The position numbers and the translations under genes were made by a program. A DNA stretch of 64,000 nt from Bacillus subtilis (GTDB lineage Bacteria > Pseudomonadota > Alphaproteobacteria > Rhizobiales > Rhizobiaceae), in NCBI GenBank assembly GCA_021733665.1, contig JAHREI010000001.1, forward strand, positions 62,001 to 126,000, given 5' to 3'. A model generated the notes under the pieces. That model was not told where the DNA came from. It searched no databases and saw nothing but the letters and a program-made list of their open reading frames with translations. Of the stretch, positions 27,175 to 36,812 are shown piece by piece. Position 1 is the first letter of the stretch; the number at the start of each line of letters is the position of its first letter.

Positions 27175-27642
27175 TTATTGCAGATGTGGTGCGAAACGAA
27201 TCACAAAACTGCTCCAGTCCGCTGTCGCCGCGACCTGTTCATAGAGCTTGCGGCCGTCTTCCGGCTGGCGTGGTGCATTGAGCGCCAGTTTGCTCCATGA
27301 GCGCTCTTCGGCTTTGTCAGCCAGCACATCAATCAGCGCTTTGGCGATGCCCTTTTTACGATGGTCATGATGCACATAAATATGATCGACCTGTCCGGCA
27401 CGCATACCCGATACCGGCTCCGGCAAATCATAGAAAATCACAAAGCCGACCAGTACACCGTCAAGCCGTGCACCAAGCAATTCGGCACTGCGATCCTGCA
27501 GCAGTTTTTCAGCATAATATTCGTCCGGACGACGCGGTGCACCACGCTTCAGCGCTTGCGCATAATCGGCCAGCAACGGGGCAAGCTCACGGGCATCACG
27601 TAAGTGAAGCAGTGAAATATCAATAGCGTGATCCTGTGTCAT
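27175..27642 (-). CDS. GNAT-family N-acetyltransferase
   Basis: 155 aa from the ATG at 27642, which follows GGGAAGGCATC; the open frame runs 33 codons further into a terminator region and was rejected there. GNAT fold: LLHLRDARELAPLLADYAQ (N-terminal helices), LLGARLDGVLVGFVIFYDLP (strands 2-3), and the acetyl-CoA site VDHIYVHHDHRKKGIAKALIDVL with R/K-K-G-I-A in place of the usual Q/R-x-x-G-x-G/A. W-S-K-L-A-L-N near residue 118 continues the fold. Substrate unknown. It is transcribed alone between a possible promoter at ~27650-27720 and the sdh 5' region. Confidence 0.88.
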   Translation of the reverse strand: MTQDHAIDISLLHLRDARELAPLLADYAQALKRGAPRRPDEYYAEKLLQDRSAELLGARLDGVLVGFVIFYDLPEPVSGMRAGQVDHIYVHHDHRKKGIAKALIDVLADKAEERSWSKLALNAPRQPEDGRKLYEQVAATADWSSFVIRFAPHLQ

Positions 27643-27729
27643 GATGCCTTCCCTTTTTGCGAATAACAGCAGAGTAGCTGCTTCGTTAGAAAAAACCAGC
27701 CTAATCAATACTGCTTTAGCCGAAAAGAA

Positions 27730-27770
27730 AAACCCGCCCATTGATCTTACGCAATGAGCGGGTTTTTTCT
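27730..27770. terminator. Bidirectional terminator after leuC
   Basis: ACCCGCCCATTG (27732-27743) pairs with CAATGAGCGGGT (27752-27763) with one mismatch; T-runs flank both sides. It fits the end of the leuC transcript, about 160 bp past its stop. Confidence 0.75.
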
Positions 27771-27818
27771 TGCAGTGACATTATGTGCCTGAATCAAAAA
27801 GCGGCAGGCATGAGCGAA

Positions 27819-27891
27819 AATGGTGATTTCGAGAACCGGAGCGCAGCGTACATAAAAGTACGTGAGCACCGGAAGCAAAGAAATTGCCATT
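27819..27891. repeat. REP/BIME-like imperfect palindrome downstream of leuC
   Basis: About 73 bp. The left half (AATGGTGATTTCGAGAACCGG, then AGCGCAGCGTAC) mirrors the right half (GTACGTGAGCACCGG, then AAGCAAAGAAATTGCCATT) at the AATGG, ATTTC, CCGG and GTAC blocks, around an ATAAAA centre. It resembles dispersed palindromes I recall between genes in Brucellaceae genomes. Only one copy is in this window. Confidence 0.6.
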
Positions 27892-27925
27892 TGCAGCCAA
27901 GCATGATGCCTTTTAGATCAGGTAC

Positions 27926-29335
27926 TTAGTTCCAGTCACGGATATCAACAAAGTGCCCCGCCACGGCTGCGGCAGCTGCCATTGCAGGCGATACCAGATG
28001 GGTGCGGCCTTTAAAGCCCTGACGACCTTCAAAGTTACGGTTTGAAGTGGATGCGCAACGCTCCCCCGGTGCCAATCGGTCATCATTCATCGCCAGACAC
28101 ATGGAGCAACCCGGTTCACGCCAGTCAAAGCCTGCTTCAATGAAAATCTTGTCCAGACCTTCAGCTTCAGCCATTTCTTTGACAAGACCGGAACCCGGAA
28201 CGATCATTGCACTGACAGAAGCAGCAACTTTTTTGCCTTCAACCATACGTGCAGCATCGCGCAGATCTTCAATGCGACCATTGGTGCAGGAGCCGATAAA
28301 GACGCGGTCAATCGCGATATCGGTGATCTTGGTGCCAGGCTTCAGATCCATATATTCCAGCGCACGCCATTTCGATGAACGCTTGGTGTCATCCTGAATA
28401 TCATCCGGATTAGGCACCACATCGGTCACAAAAACCACGTCTTCCGGTGAAGAACCCCATGTGACAACCGGCGAAATTTCCGCTGCATCAAGGGTTACAA
28501 TCTTATCGAAATGCGCACCTTCATCTGTGCTCAGTGTCTTCCAGTAAGCCATAGCCTGTTCAAGCTGCTCGCCTTTTGGTGCGCGCGGCTTGCCACGGAT
28601 ATAGTCAAAAGTCGTCTGATCCGGAGCGATCAGTCCAGCGCGTGCACCGCCTTCAATCGACATGTTACAGACCGTCATACGGCCTTCCATGGTCAAAGAG
28701 GTGATTGCATCACCGGCATATTCAATCACGTAACCGGTACCGCCGGCGGTGCCGATTTTACCGATGATCGCCAGTGTAATATCTTTAGCGGTTACACCTG
28801 CTGCCAGCTTGCCATCTACACGCACCAGCATGTTTTTAGCTTTTTTCTGGATCAGGGTCTGGGTGGCCAGTACGTGTTCCACTTCGGATGTACCGATACC
28901 ATGCGCTAAAGAGCCGAAAGCACCGTGGGTTGAAGTGTGGCTGTCGCCGCAAACAATCGTCATGCCCGGCAGGGTAAAGCCCTGTTCAGGACCAACAATA
29001 TGCACAACGCCCTGACGCTTATCGCGCTCGGAATAATATTCAACGCCGAACTCGGCCGCATTTTTAGCCAGAGCTTCAACCTGAATACGACTTTCTTCAT
29101 TCTTGATGCCGTTGATACGATCCGCCGATGTCGGCACGTTATGGTCAACAACAGCCAGCGTGCGTTCCGGATGACGCACTTTACGGCCAGCCATACGCAG
29201 GCCTTCAAAAGCCTGAGGGCTGGTCACTTCATGCACAAGATGGCGATCAATATAAAGCAGGCAGGTACCGTCATCCTGCTGATCTACCAGATGATCGTCC
29301 CAGATCTTGTCATAGAGTGTACGCGGCGCGCTCAT
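27926..29335 (-). CDS. leuC: 3-isopropylmalate dehydratase large subunit
   Basis: 469 aa from the ATG at 29335 ([20 protein letters not shown]). Aconitase-fold enzyme that, with LeuD, isomerises 2-isopropylmalate to 3-isopropylmalate in leucine synthesis. The three [4Fe-4S] ligand cysteines are visible: [15 protein letters not shown] and [15 protein letters not shown]. Substrate-binding blocks [27 protein letters not shown] (around residue 130-156) are typical. Length is normal. leuD is not in the window. A short ORF with a good ribosome-binding site ends 49 bp before the start codon and might be a leader peptide. Confidence 0.97.
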   Translation of the reverse strand: MSAPRTLYDKIWDDHLVDQQDDGTCLLYIDRHLVHEVTSPQAFEGLRMAGRKVRHPERTLAVVDHNVPTSADRINGIKNEESRIQVEALAKNAAEFGVEYYSERDKRQGVVHIVGPEQGFTLPGMTIVCGDSHTSTHGAFGSLAHGIGTSEVEHVLATQTLIQKKAKNMLVRVDGKLAAGVTAKDITLAIIGKIGTAGGTGYVIEYAGDAITSLTMEGRMTVCNMSIEGGARAGLIAPDQTTFDYIRGKPRAPKGEQLEQAMAYWKTLSTDEGAHFDKIVTLDAAEISPVVTWGSSPEDVVFVTDVVPNPDDIQDDTKRSSKWRALEYMDLKPGTKITDIAIDRVFIGSCTNGRIEDLRDAARMVEGKKVAASVSAMIVPGSGLVKEMAEAEGLDKIFIEAGFDWREPGCSMCLAMNDDRLAPGERCASTSNRNFEGRQGFKGRTHLVSPAMAAAAAVAGHFVDIRDWN

Positions 29336-29384
29336 GGCTCTTAGTATCCTTTGCAAGCGTTCTGCAGCCTCAGCCTCCCGGCAA

Positions 29385-29420
29385 TCACAGCACTACAGAA
29401 CCGATATGATTATGGTTCAT
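29385..29420 (-). CDS. Possible 11-aa leader peptide of leuC
   Basis: ATG at 29420 with AGAGG five bases upstream, encoding [11 protein letters not shown] and a TGA. The terminal Val-Val-Leu is reminiscent of branched-chain amino-acid attenuation leaders, but there are few control codons and no clear terminator/antiterminator pair before leuC. Confidence 0.3.
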   Translation of the reverse strand: MNHNHIGSVVL

Positions 29421-29515
29421 ATGCACCTCTCACGCCTTTTCGTCAAGAAATGACAAGCGGAACAGGGTGTCGCAGCAAGATTATTACCTAAGCGGCATTT
29501 AATCTTTGCAAAAAG

Positions 29516-29546
29516 AAAAGGGCGGCCATTGAGGCCGCCCTTATCA
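29516..29546 (-). terminator. Rho-independent terminator of rplS
   Basis: GGGCGGCC (29520-29527) with GGCCGCCC (29533-29540), loop ATTGA; on the minus strand the stem is followed by TTTTCTTTTTGC. It lies about 35 bp past the rplS stop. Confidence 0.85.
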
Positions 29547-29578
29547 ATTGAAATTCAAAAAATCGTAACTGGCAGAAA

Positions 29579-30016
29579 TTATTCTGCAGCTGCAGCCTTG
29601 GCAGCAGCATCACGCTCAGCAGCGCGCTTGTCTGCTTCACGTTCAGCTTTCGAACGATTGTCTTTTTTCTCAACGATACGGGCAGCCTTACCTGTAAGAC
29701 CACGAAGGTAGTAAAGTTTCGCGCGACGTACTTTACCGCGACGAACAACTTCAACGCCTTCAACCAGCGGAGAATAAACAGGGAATACGCGCTCTACGCC
29801 TTCGCCATAAGAAATCTTACGAACGGTGAAGCTTTCCTGCAGACCTGCGCCCGAACGTGCAATGCAAACGCCTTCGTAAGCCTGTACACGTGTACGTGTA
29901 CCTTCAGTTACGCGCACGAGAACGCGAACTGTGTCACCAGCGTCAAATGCAGGAAGAACGCGCTTTTCAGCAATCTTTGCAATCTGTTCAGCTTCGAGCT
30001 GCTTAATAATGTTCAT
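29579..30016 (-). CDS. rplS: 50S ribosomal protein L19
   Basis: 145 aa. The L19 core [80 protein letters not shown] and [20 protein letters not shown] is complete. The C-terminal ~28 residues form an Ala/Lys/Arg/Glu-rich extension ([20 protein letters not shown]) seen in alphaproteobacteria. L19 lies at the 30S-50S interface. In many bacteria it follows trmD directly; here a DUF4260 gene intervenes and a 212-bp gap precedes it, so it likely has its own promoter. Confidence 0.98.
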   Translation of the reverse strand: MNIIKQLEAEQIAKIAEKRVLPAFDAGDTVRVLVRVTEGTRTRVQAYEGVCIARSGAGLQESFTVRKISYGEGVERVFPVYSPLVEGVEVVRRGKVRRAKLYYLRGLTGKAARIVEKKDNRSKAEREADKRAAERDAAAKAAAAE

Positions 30017-30228
30017 AGTTTTAATCCTTCTGATTCTTCTCGAACAGTCAGAGCGCTATCACTTGCAAAACAGTCTTTGCCGTCATGCTATGCCGTTAAG
30101 GCAGGAGCGGTTTCACTACTCATTGATTTCAGGTCAACGAAAATCGGATTTCAGGAAATCCCGAAATGTGAGGCGGCAATACACCATTACCGCCTGTGAA
30201 TCAACTCACCTCTGCAAGAAGTTCTGAT

Positions 30229-30585
30229 TCAATTGCGCCCGATACGTCCCAAATGCGTATCCTGAAACGCAGAGGCATATTTCAGCCCGTAGCCGAGTAT
30301 CCGGTCGAATGCGATATGCGCCGCCCAGATCAGCACATAAGGCGACAGCCAGTTCTGCCCTGACAAATGCATAATCAGGCCGAGCGCGGCAACGCCCAGA
30401 AAACTATGCCCTGCATTATAAACCAGCGCACCGGTACGATTGCCAAAAGCATAACCCGCCATAGTCAGATCCGGCACCAGAAACAGCGCTGCGAACAACC
30501 ACCAACTAGCGCCGCTTTGCGCGTAAAGCCATAAAACAAGCAGAAAAACAGCTGCATATTCCGCACGCCTCAGAATCTGCATCAT
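30229..30585 (-). CDS. DUF4260 family membrane protein
   Basis: 118 aa from the ATG at 30585, which overlaps the trmD stop (ATGA), so translation is coupled to trmD. Three to four hydrophobic segments; [60 protein letters not shown] and the closing [19 protein letters not shown] with [11 protein letters not shown] match the DUF4260 family. Function is unknown. Its place between trmD and rplS interrupts the common rimM-trmD-rplS order and is discussed below. Confidence 0.88.
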   Translation of the reverse strand: MMQILRRAEYAAVFLLVLWLYAQSGASWWLFAALFLVPDLTMAGYAFGNRTGALVYNAGHSFLGVAALGLIMHLSGQNWLSPYVLIWAAHIAFDRILGYGLKYASAFQDTHLGRIGRN

Positions 30586-31277
30586 TTGCTCCTGTTCTGA
30601 TAGGCCTCCCACAGATCGGGGCGACGTTCACGGGTAATGCGCTTTGCCTCTTCCAGGCGCCACTCATCGACAGCCTTATGATTACCGGACGTCAGCACCG
30701 CCGGAATAGAGCGACCTTCCCATTCCTGCGGACGGGTATAATGCGGATGCTCAAGCAGACCGGTTTCAAAACTCTCGGTTTCACCGGATTCATGATTGCC
30801 CATCACGCCCGGAATCAGGCGGACAATCGCATCAAGCAGTACAATCGCACCGGTCTCACCACCGGAGAGAATATAATCCCCGACCGATACTTCCATCAGA
30901 TTGCGCGCTTCAATAACCCGTTCGTCCACGCCCTCAAAGCGCCCGCAGAGAATCACTGCGCCCTCGCCTGCTGCCAGTTCGCGCACCAGATCCTGTGTCA
31001 GAGGTCTTCCGCGCGGGCTCATCAGAATGCGCGGACGGTTGTCCTGCTCCAAACTATCAAGCGCTCTGGCCACAACATCCGGCTTCATCACCATACCGGC
31101 ACTGCCGCCAGCCGGTGTATCATCAACCATCCGGTGTTTATCGGGCGCAAAATCTCTGATCTGCACAGTTTCAAGCTGCCATTTATCATCGCGCAAAGCA
31201 CGACCTGCAAGGGCAGAGCCCAGCGGCCCCGGAAACATTTCAGGATAAAGGGTCAGGACAGAGGCTTTGAAAGTCAT
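30582..31277 (-). CDS. trmD: tRNA (guanine-N1)-methyltransferase
   Basis: 231 aa from the ATG at 31277; an ATG four codons upstream (31289) is also possible. SPOUT-class enzyme that makes m1G37 in tRNAs reading CNN and GGG codons, preventing +1 frameshifts. Trefoil-knot motifs: [54 protein letters not shown] and [20 protein letters not shown] (the SAM loop). The start overlaps the rimM stop by one base (TAATG) and the end overlaps the DUF4260 start, so rimM-trmD-DUF4260 is a tightly coupled unit. Confidence 0.97.
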   Translation of the reverse strand: MTFKASVLTLYPEMFPGPLGSALAGRALRDDKWQLETVQIRDFAPDKHRMVDDTPAGGSAGMVMKPDVVARALDSLEQDNRPRILMSPRGRPLTQDLVRELAAGEGAVILCGRFEGVDERVIEARNLMEVSVGDYILSGGETGAIVLLDAIVRLIPGVMGNHESGETESFETGLLEHPHYTRPQEWEGRSIPAVLTSGNHKAVDEWRLEEAKRITRERRPDLWEAYQNRSK

Positions 31278-31873
31278 TACCGCGCCCATCCGTCATCATC
31301 TGTTTCAGGTGCGTCCGGCTCTTCGCCCTCTTCATCCGCAGATGTGGAACCGTCATCAACCAGACCGGCTGCCAGCGGATCAATCAGGATCGCGCCTTCT
31401 TCCATCAGGATTTCAGGTACAGAAACCAAGGTAAACGGGATCAGAACCGGCTTTTTGCCGCTTTCTTTAATTTCCAATACGTCACCGCCGCCGAAATTAA
31501 ACACGGCAGAGACTTTGCCGTAAGACACGCCTGCACTGTCGCGCACGGCAAGACCGATCAGATCGGTGTAATAAAACTCGTCTTCATCCAGATCCTGCGG
31601 CAGTTGCGCATGATCCACGTAAAGCTCTTTACCGTTCAGTGCTTCCGCTGCATTGCGATCATCCACACCGGCAAAGCGCACGACAACCACAGTTTTACTC
31701 GGACGGATCGACAGGATTTCGTAGCTCTTGCCGGATGTATCATAGAGCAGACCATAGGAACCCAGATCCAGCGGATCGCCCGTATAGGTTTTAACGCGCA
31801 CTTCCCCTTTGATGCCATGAGCCGCGCCGATAACGGCGAGCTGAACCGGATTATCAAGATTTGCAACCCTCAT
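31277..31873 (-). CDS. rimM: 16S rRNA processing protein RimM
   Basis: 198 aa from the ATG at 31873, preceded by AAAGG; an ATG nine codons upstream (31900, with TAAGG) is also plausible. The first PRC-associated part is [40 protein letters not shown] and [15 protein letters not shown] follow, then the PRC-barrel part [20 protein letters not shown] and [12 protein letters not shown]. An acidic C-terminal tail ([20 protein letters not shown]) goes beyond the usual length. It assists maturation of the 30S head around S19. First gene of rimM-trmD-DUF4260, divergent from xerC. Confidence 0.95.
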   Translation of the reverse strand: MRVANLDNPVQLAVIGAAHGIKGEVRVKTYTGDPLDLGSYGLLYDTSGKSYEILSIRPSKTVVVVRFAGVDDRNAAEALNGKELYVDHAQLPQDLDEDEFYYTDLIGLAVRDSAGVSYGKVSAVFNFGGGDVLEIKESGKKPVLIPFTLVSVPEILMEEGAILIDPLAAGLVDDGSTSADEEGEEPDAPETDDDGWAR

Positions 31874-31991
31874 TGGGCTGCCTTTTTTCTGAGAAGACAT
31901 GAAAGACCTTAAACTGTGGCGGCAACGGTTCCGTAACCTGACCATGAGAAACTATATTTTTATTAGGATAACCGGATTACAGATTCAATCC

Positions 31992-32957
31992 ATGCAAACA
32001 GCCAAAACGGAAACCTCTAAAGCAGAATTTCTGATTATCGCCGCGCCGGACCTCAATCAGGCCCGTCAGGACTGGCTCGGAAGCTTAGCCAACAGCCGGC
32101 GGCTGGCCGCTCATACGCTGGATGCCTATGAGCGCGACACCCGTCAGTTTCTGCAATTCATGACCGGTCATCTGGGTATGCCACCGGCGCTGAAAGACGT
32201 TTCAGAGCTCCGTATTGCAGATTTACGCTCCTATCTGGCTTCACGCCGTAATGATGGTGCGGGCGCACGCACACTCGGGCGCGGTCTTGCCGGTGTGCGC
32301 TCATTATTACGCTATCTTGAAAAACAGGGTCTTGCGAATGCAGCCGGTGCCAGTGCCATCCGCGCTCCGCGCCAGCCCAAATCGCTGCCCAAACCTTTGA
32401 CGGCCGATGCCGCTTTGCGGGTCGTCGATACACAGCAACAACCGGCTGAGGAGCCATGGATTGCCGCACGCAATGCCGCTGTGCTCACTTTACTCTATGG
32501 CTGCGGATTGCGTATTTCCGAAGCGCTTGGCCTGACACCGGAAGCTGTAGCTGACACAACCGCCCGTTCGCTGACAATTCAGGGTAAAGGCGGCAAAAGC
32601 CGCCTTGTCCCGCTGCTGCCTGCTGTTCATCAGGCGATTGCCGAATATCGTCGTCTTTGCCCTTTTGATTTAAGTGACAAAGCACCGCTGTTTCGTGGCG
32701 TTAAAGGCGGCGCGCTCCATGCAGGGATTATTCAGCGGGAGATGCAGAAAATGCGCTCGGCGCTAAACCTGCCGGAAACCGCCACGCCCCACGCCCTGCG
32801 GCACTCCTTTGCAACCCATTTGCTGGCACGCGGCGGTGATCTGCGTACCATTCAGGAATTGCTCGGCCATGCCAGTCTTTCCACCACACAGGTCTATACC
32901 GGCGTGGATACAGACCGCCTGCTGGAAATCTATGATAAAGCGCATCCTCGGGCATAA
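31992..32957 (+). CDS. xerC: Tyrosine recombinase XerC
   Basis: 321 aa from the ATG at 31992. SAM-like core-binding domain at ~25-115 (RRLAAHTLDAYERDTRQFLQ), catalytic domain at ~130-318. Catalytic residues: Arg in LLYGCGLRISEALGL, Lys in IQGKGGKSRLVPL, H-x-x-R in TPHALRHSFATHLL, His in LGHASLSTTQ and the nucleophile Tyr in VYTGVD. The ending TTQVYTGVDTDRLLEIYDKA is the XerC type, in contrast to TTQIYTHV in the XerD at 61.7 kb. With XerD and FtsK it resolves chromosome dimers at dif. It is divergent from rimM and codirectional with aroK; a possible terminator stem (TGCTGATC/GATCAGCA) follows. Confidence 0.9.
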   Translation: MQTAKTETSKAEFLIIAAPDLNQARQDWLGSLANSRRLAAHTLDAYERDTRQFLQFMTGHLGMPPALKDVSELRIADLRSYLASRRNDGAGARTLGRGLAGVRSLLRYLEKQGLANAAGASAIRAPRQPKSLPKPLTADAALRVVDTQQQPAEEPWIAARNAAVLTLLYGCGLRISEALGLTPEAVADTTARSLTIQGKGGKSRLVPLLPAVHQAIAEYRRLCPFDLSDKAPLFRGVKGGALHAGIIQREMQKMRSALNLPETATPHALRHSFATHLLARGGDLRTIQELLGHASLSTTQVYTGVDTDRLLEIYDKAHPRA

Positions 32958-33057
32958 GACGCAGAAAATTGCTGATCTTTCTTGACAAGCATGTGATCAG
33001 CAGCGATTGACTTTGTTTAAGTGTTTCAAACGGAAGCACCGTCATGAGAAGAAGACG

Positions 33058-33666
33058 ATGCCGAACCAAAATAAAAAAGCTGAACAGATCAATCTGCGCA
33101 GCCAAGCCGAAGAAGTTAAAGCCCTTCTGAACCAGCGCCCTGTGGTGCTTGTCGGGCTTATGGGAGCAGGAAAGTCCACCATCGGCAAAAAAATGGCCTC
33201 GATGCTGGAATTACCGTTTTTTGATCTCGATACCGAAATCGAGAATGTCTCTCGTATGAGCGTTACCGAATTATTTGCCTCCTATGGCGAACCGGAATTC
33301 CGTGATCTTGAGCGCCGCGTTATGCAGCGCCTGCTGGAAGGCGGATCAATGATCCTTGCGACCGGTGGCGGTGCTTTTATGAATGAGCAGACACGCGAGA
33401 ATATCGCAGAAGCCGGTATTTCCGTGTGGCTGAATGCAGAACTGGATGTGCTGATGGAGCGCGTGCTGCGCCGTCATGACCGCCCGCTCTTGAAGAATGA
33501 TGATCCCCGCGCTGTGATGCAGAAACTGATGACCGAGCGTTATCCGGTCTATGCCACCGCTGATCTGAGCATCATGTCGCGTGATGAGAAGCGTGAAGTG
33601 ATCGCACAGGAAGTCATCACCTTGCTGCTCAATCATTTGCGCAATGCAGAACCAAACCAAGACTGA
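33058..33666 (+). CDS. aroK: Shikimate kinase
   Basis: 202 aa from the ATG at 33058 (the frame is open upstream from a TTG, but that part is not family-like). P-loop kinase that phosphorylates shikimate. Walker [19 protein letters not shown], shikimate-binding [18 protein letters not shown] (with Asp), [20 protein letters not shown] (Arg), the GGG motif ATGGGAFM, and lid [12 protein letters not shown]. An N-terminal extension of ~35 residues precedes the P-loop, longer than E. coli AroK. It is followed 15 bp later by aroB, the conserved aroKB operon. Confidence 0.96.
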   Translation: MPNQNKKAEQINLRSQAEEVKALLNQRPVVLVGLMGAGKSTIGKKMASMLELPFFDLDTEIENVSRMSVTELFASYGEPEFRDLERRVMQRLLEGGSMILATGGGAFMNEQTRENIAEAGISVWLNAELDVLMERVLRRHDRPLLKNDDPRAVMQKLMTERYPVYATADLSIMSRDEKREVIAQEVITLLLNHLRNAEPNQD

Positions 33667-33681
33667 ACACGAGTATCTCCC

Positions 33682-34818
33682 ATGACATCTGCCCAGATAT
33701 CAGCAAGAAACATCGCAACCGAAACCGTTCATGTATCTCTGGGAGATCGCTCTTACGACATTCTCATCGGCAGCGGCCTGATTGCGCGTGCCGGTCAGGA
33801 AATTGCATCGCGCCTGCCGGGCATCCGCGCGGCCGTGGTCACCGATGAAAATCTGGCAAAACTGCATCTGCCGGTACTGCTCAGCGCTTTGGAAGCTGCC
33901 GGCATTACTGCTACACCGGTTATAGTTGCAGCCGGTGAAAAATCCAAAGGCTTTGCCACGCTTGAATCCGTGACCAATGATATTCTCAAAGCCCGCCTTG
34001 AGCGCGGTGATGCTGTGATTGCTTTTGGCGGCGGTGTGATCGGTGATCTTGCTGGCTTTGTCGCCGGTATTGTGCGCCGCGGTATGAATTTCATCCAGAT
34101 TCCGACTTCATTGCTGGCACAAGTTGATTCGTCTGTCGGTGGCAAAACCGGCATCAACACCGCTTACGGCAAAAATCTTGTCGGCGTTTTCAACCAGCCG
34201 CAACTGGTACTGGCCGATACCGATATTCTCGACACTTTGAGCAAACGTGAATTTGCTGCCGGTTACGCAGAAGTTGCCAAATACGGCCTGATCGATCAGC
34301 CGGAATTCTTCGCATGGCTGGAAAACAACTGGCAGGATGTCTTTGCAGGCGGCGCAGCACGCCAGCACGCTATTGCCACCTCCTGCCGTGCCAAAGCAGC
34401 CGTTGTTGCCCGCGATGAGCGCGAAACCGGTGACCGTGCTTTGCTCAATCTCGGCCATACATTTGGCCATGCGCTGGAAACAGCGACCAATTATGATTCT
34501 TCCCGTCTCGTGCATGGTGAAGCCGTTGCCATCGGCATGGTACTGGCACACCAGTTCTCCGCACGTCTCGGCCTGATTTCAGAAAATGTTGCTGTACGGG
34601 TTGAAAAACATTTGAAAGCTGTCGGCCTGCCGGTTTCGATGAAAGAGATTGCCGGACTGCCTTCCGCAGATATGCTGATGTCTTATATCGCGCAGGATAA
34701 GAAAGTCTCACGCGGTTCGCTGACTTTCATTCTGACCCGTGGTCTCGGCCAGTCTTTCATCGCCAAAGATGTCACTGCGGCTGACGTACAGGCTTTCCTT
34801 GAAGACAAGCTAGCCTGA
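33682..34818 (+). CDS. aroB: 3-dehydroquinate synthase
   Basis: 378 aa. It converts DAHP to 3-dehydroquinate with NAD+ and a divalent metal. NAD-binding [40 protein letters not shown] and NAYGKNLVG-like ([15 protein letters not shown]) substrate loops; [12 protein letters not shown]; metal ligands in [13 protein letters not shown] and [11 protein letters not shown]. It forms a unit with aroK. A strong bidirectional terminator follows 23 bp after its stop. Confidence 0.97.
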   Translation: MTSAQISARNIATETVHVSLGDRSYDILIGSGLIARAGQEIASRLPGIRAAVVTDENLAKLHLPVLLSALEAAGITATPVIVAAGEKSKGFATLESVTNDILKARLERGDAVIAFGGGVIGDLAGFVAGIVRRGMNFIQIPTSLLAQVDSSVGGKTGINTAYGKNLVGVFNQPQLVLADTDILDTLSKREFAAGYAEVAKYGLIDQPEFFAWLENNWQDVFAGGAARQHAIATSCRAKAAVVARDERETGDRALLNLGHTFGHALETATNYDSSRLVHGEAVAIGMVLAHQFSARLGLISENVAVRVEKHLKAVGLPVSMKEIAGLPSADMLMSYIAQDKKVSRGSLTFILTRGLGQSFIAKDVTAADVQAFLEDKLA

Positions 34819-34840
34819 TAATTTTATACGATAACTATAA

Positions 34841-34878
34841 AACCGCTCGCAAATGATCTTTGCGAGCGGTTTTTGTTT
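34841..34878. terminator. Bidirectional terminator between aroB and the DUF2798 gene
   Basis: A perfect 13-bp stem: AACCGCTCGCAAA (34841-34853) with TTTGCGAGCGGTT (34859-34871), loop TGATC, followed by TTTGTTT on plus and by TATAG-rich sequence on minus. Confidence 0.9.
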
Positions 34879-34884
34879 AAGCGC

Positions 34885-35145
34885 TTATGGCTTGTGGCAC
34901 ACAATGCCGACGAGCCGCCGTACCAGTGGCAGCACCAGCAACAATACCGGAAATGCCACGATCCACGACAAGCCCCATGCGGGCATCCAATGTGTCAGAA
35001 GATCAGCCGAAAATCCGAGGTTTTTCAGCGTGGCGATCAGCGAGACAACAAAAGTCATCAACACCGAGAGAATAAACGGCATAACAACCGAAATATACCG
35101 CGCAGGAAGCTTTGGAAAAGCAAAAACAGAATTGGAAGATTGCAT
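34885..35145 (-). CDS. DUF2798 family small membrane protein
   Basis: 86 aa from the ATG at 35145 (MQSSNSVFAFPKLPARYISV). Two membrane helices (about residues 18-40 and 52-75) with the family features KLPARYISVVMPFILSVLMT, S-L-I-A-T-L-K-N at the loop and WIVAFPVLLLVLPLVRRLVG at the end. Members are small inner-membrane proteins without assigned function. Convergent with aroB; 220 bp lie between it and bolA, with no visible gene there. Confidence 0.85.
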   Translation of the reverse strand: MQSSNSVFAFPKLPARYISVVMPFILSVLMTFVVSLIATLKNLGFSADLLTHWMPAWGLSWIVAFPVLLLVLPLVRRLVGIVCHKP

Positions 35146-35366
35146 AATTTTATTCCGTAAAATTGCGATCTCACACATACACATCTGTCCTGTGATAACA
35201 GGAAAGCCGGTGTAAGACCGGAAAAGATGCGTTGCTTAACGTTAGACGCTTACGGAAGAGCCTCTGGCTCACTGCGGTTTCAATAACACCGGACTGCCGG
35301 TGAGACAAGTCTAAAACAGCACAGAAAAGAGCAACCGCCCGAATGCGATTGCTCCGGTATTGAGTA

Positions 35367-35696
35367 TCAGGCCTGCTTGCGGCTGCGGCGGGTCGGTTCG
35401 CCCGGTGCACTCGGCTCCAGTGCAATAGCATGCAGCCCGCTCTGCAATTCCTCATCTAGTTGCGCATTGATCGCACGATGACGGTCAACACGGCTCAGGC
35501 CCGTAAATGCCTCCGCCACAATTACAACGCGGTAATGTGTTTCACCGGTACCGTCGAACACTTCCTCATGACCGCCGTCTGTATGGTGATGGCCGGCATG
35601 AAGATGGCTTTCATTGATGACATCAAGCAACACAGGCTGAAAAGCCTCAGATAGTTTTGCGGTAATCCGCTCTTGGCGCGTCAAAGGAATAGACAT
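35367..35696 (-). CDS. BolA family protein
   Basis: 109 aa from the ATG at 35696. Class II KH-like fold: ITAKLSEAFQPVLLDVINES, the conserved HLHAGHHH, THYRVVIVAEAFTGLSRVDR and HRAINAQLDEELQSGLHAIAL (the R-H-R-x-I/V-x-x-L block). BolA proteins partner with monothiol glutaredoxins in Fe-S cluster handling. The tail (EPSAPGEPTRRSRKQA) is basic and probably disordered. It is divergent from the J-domain gene across 180 bp; the bolA/J-domain/cobS neighbourhood is conserved in Rhizobiales as I recall it. Confidence 0.93.
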   Translation of the reverse strand: MSIPLTRQERITAKLSEAFQPVLLDVINESHLHAGHHHTDGGHEEVFDGTGETHYRVVIVAEAFTGLSRVDRHRAINAQLDEELQSGLHAIALEPSAPGEPTRRSRKQA

Positions 35697-35876
35697 TCTG
35701 ATCTCCTGCCCCCATATAGGGACTATGTTATGTGCATGCGTTACCATTACGGTATACATAATGCAGCTAAATCCCGATTTCACGTCTGCTTCGACTCTCG
35801 GCCCCGCAGGGTTTGGTCATGCGTCGTGAAATGTCAATTCTTGTATCACCAGATCTGACCCCTTAATATTGATATC

Positions 35877-36500
35877 ATGGCAACGAATTCAAAATTTTTT
35901 GACAGCATCCGTATTGGCACCCGTAAAGAAGATAAAAAACCGGCTGGCCCGCAGTGCCAGTGGGAGGGTTGCGAAGAAATCGGCACGCACAAAGCCCCGG
36001 CGGGCGGTGCGCGTGAAGGACTTTATCTGCACTTTTGCATTAATCACGTCCGTGAATATAACAAAAACTTCAACGCCTTCTCAGGACTGAGCGATGAAGA
36101 AATCGCCAAGTTCCAGAAGAACGCGGCTGTCGGCGACCGTCCGACATGGACAACAACCAAAAACACAACATCGCGTCAGACTGCCAACCAGTTTGCCCGT
36201 ATGCGCTCAGGTACAGCTGCCTATCACAATAAGATTCGTGATCCGCTGAACCTGTTTGAACAGACCCGTGCCCGCGCCGAAGCTGCGACCCCGACCAGAC
36301 GCCCGCGTCCGCTCGAATCCAAGGCTTTTGCAACACTCGGCATTGCGGCAAATTCGACCAGTGATGAGATCAAATCGCGCTATAAAGAGCTGGTAAAGCA
36401 GCATCACCCTGACGCCAATGGCGGCGATCGCGGTTCGGAAGAGCGTTTCCGCGAAGTTGTGCAAGCTTATCAATTGCTAAAGACCGCAGGTTTTTGCTAA
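35877..36500 (+). CDS. J-domain (DnaJ-like) protein with C-terminal J domain
   Basis: 207 aa. The J domain is at the C-terminus (residues ~146-204): AFATLGIAANSTSDEIKSRYKELVKQHHPDANGGDRGSEERF, quoted only as its HPD motif in KQHHPDANGG, with VVQAYQLLK closing it. The N-terminal ~75 residues contain a possible metal-binding pattern, CQWEGCEEIGTHKAP followed by CINHVREYN (CxxxxC...H...C...H). This N-terminal Cys/His part plus a C-terminal J domain recurs in alphaproteobacteria. It presumably stimulates DnaK on specific clients; the client is unknown. It is followed by a 312-bp spacer before cobS. Confidence 0.92.
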   Translation: MATNSKFFDSIRIGTRKEDKKPAGPQCQWEGCEEIGTHKAPAGGAREGLYLHFCINHVREYNKNFNAFSGLSDEEIAKFQKNAAVGDRPTWTTTKNTTSRQTANQFARMRSGTAAYHNKIRDPLNLFEQTRARAEAATPTRRPRPLESKAFATLGIAANSTSDEIKSRYKELVKQHHPDANGGDRGSEERFREVVQAYQLLKTAGFC

Positions 36501-36812
36501 ACAGGCAAAGACTATTTCAGGGAGCACCGGAGAAATACCGGAGGAAGATAGTTTTCGCCCTCTGAAAACCTGTCTTAAACAAATACACCGGCACAGCATT
36601 TCAGGTTGTTTCACAGAAAAACCGGAACTGGCTATGTGGTAAAAACTGAGCCAAGACACTCAGAAACGGCCTTTAAGGCAAAGCAGCGCCGGTTTCTCTC
36701 CGGCTCTGTTGCAAAGTAGAGAAATAGAGGGATGTTCCGTTATCGGAAAACAAATAAAACCCTCTGAACATATGATGATATAGCGGCATGCAGGCGCCGC
36801 TCAGGAGGCATG

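Noticed and set aside
36501-36812. Cobalamin riboswitch upstream of cobS
   Set aside because: No B12-box-like or core riboswitch pattern could be found in the spacer; only a small CCGG-type hairpin near 36690.
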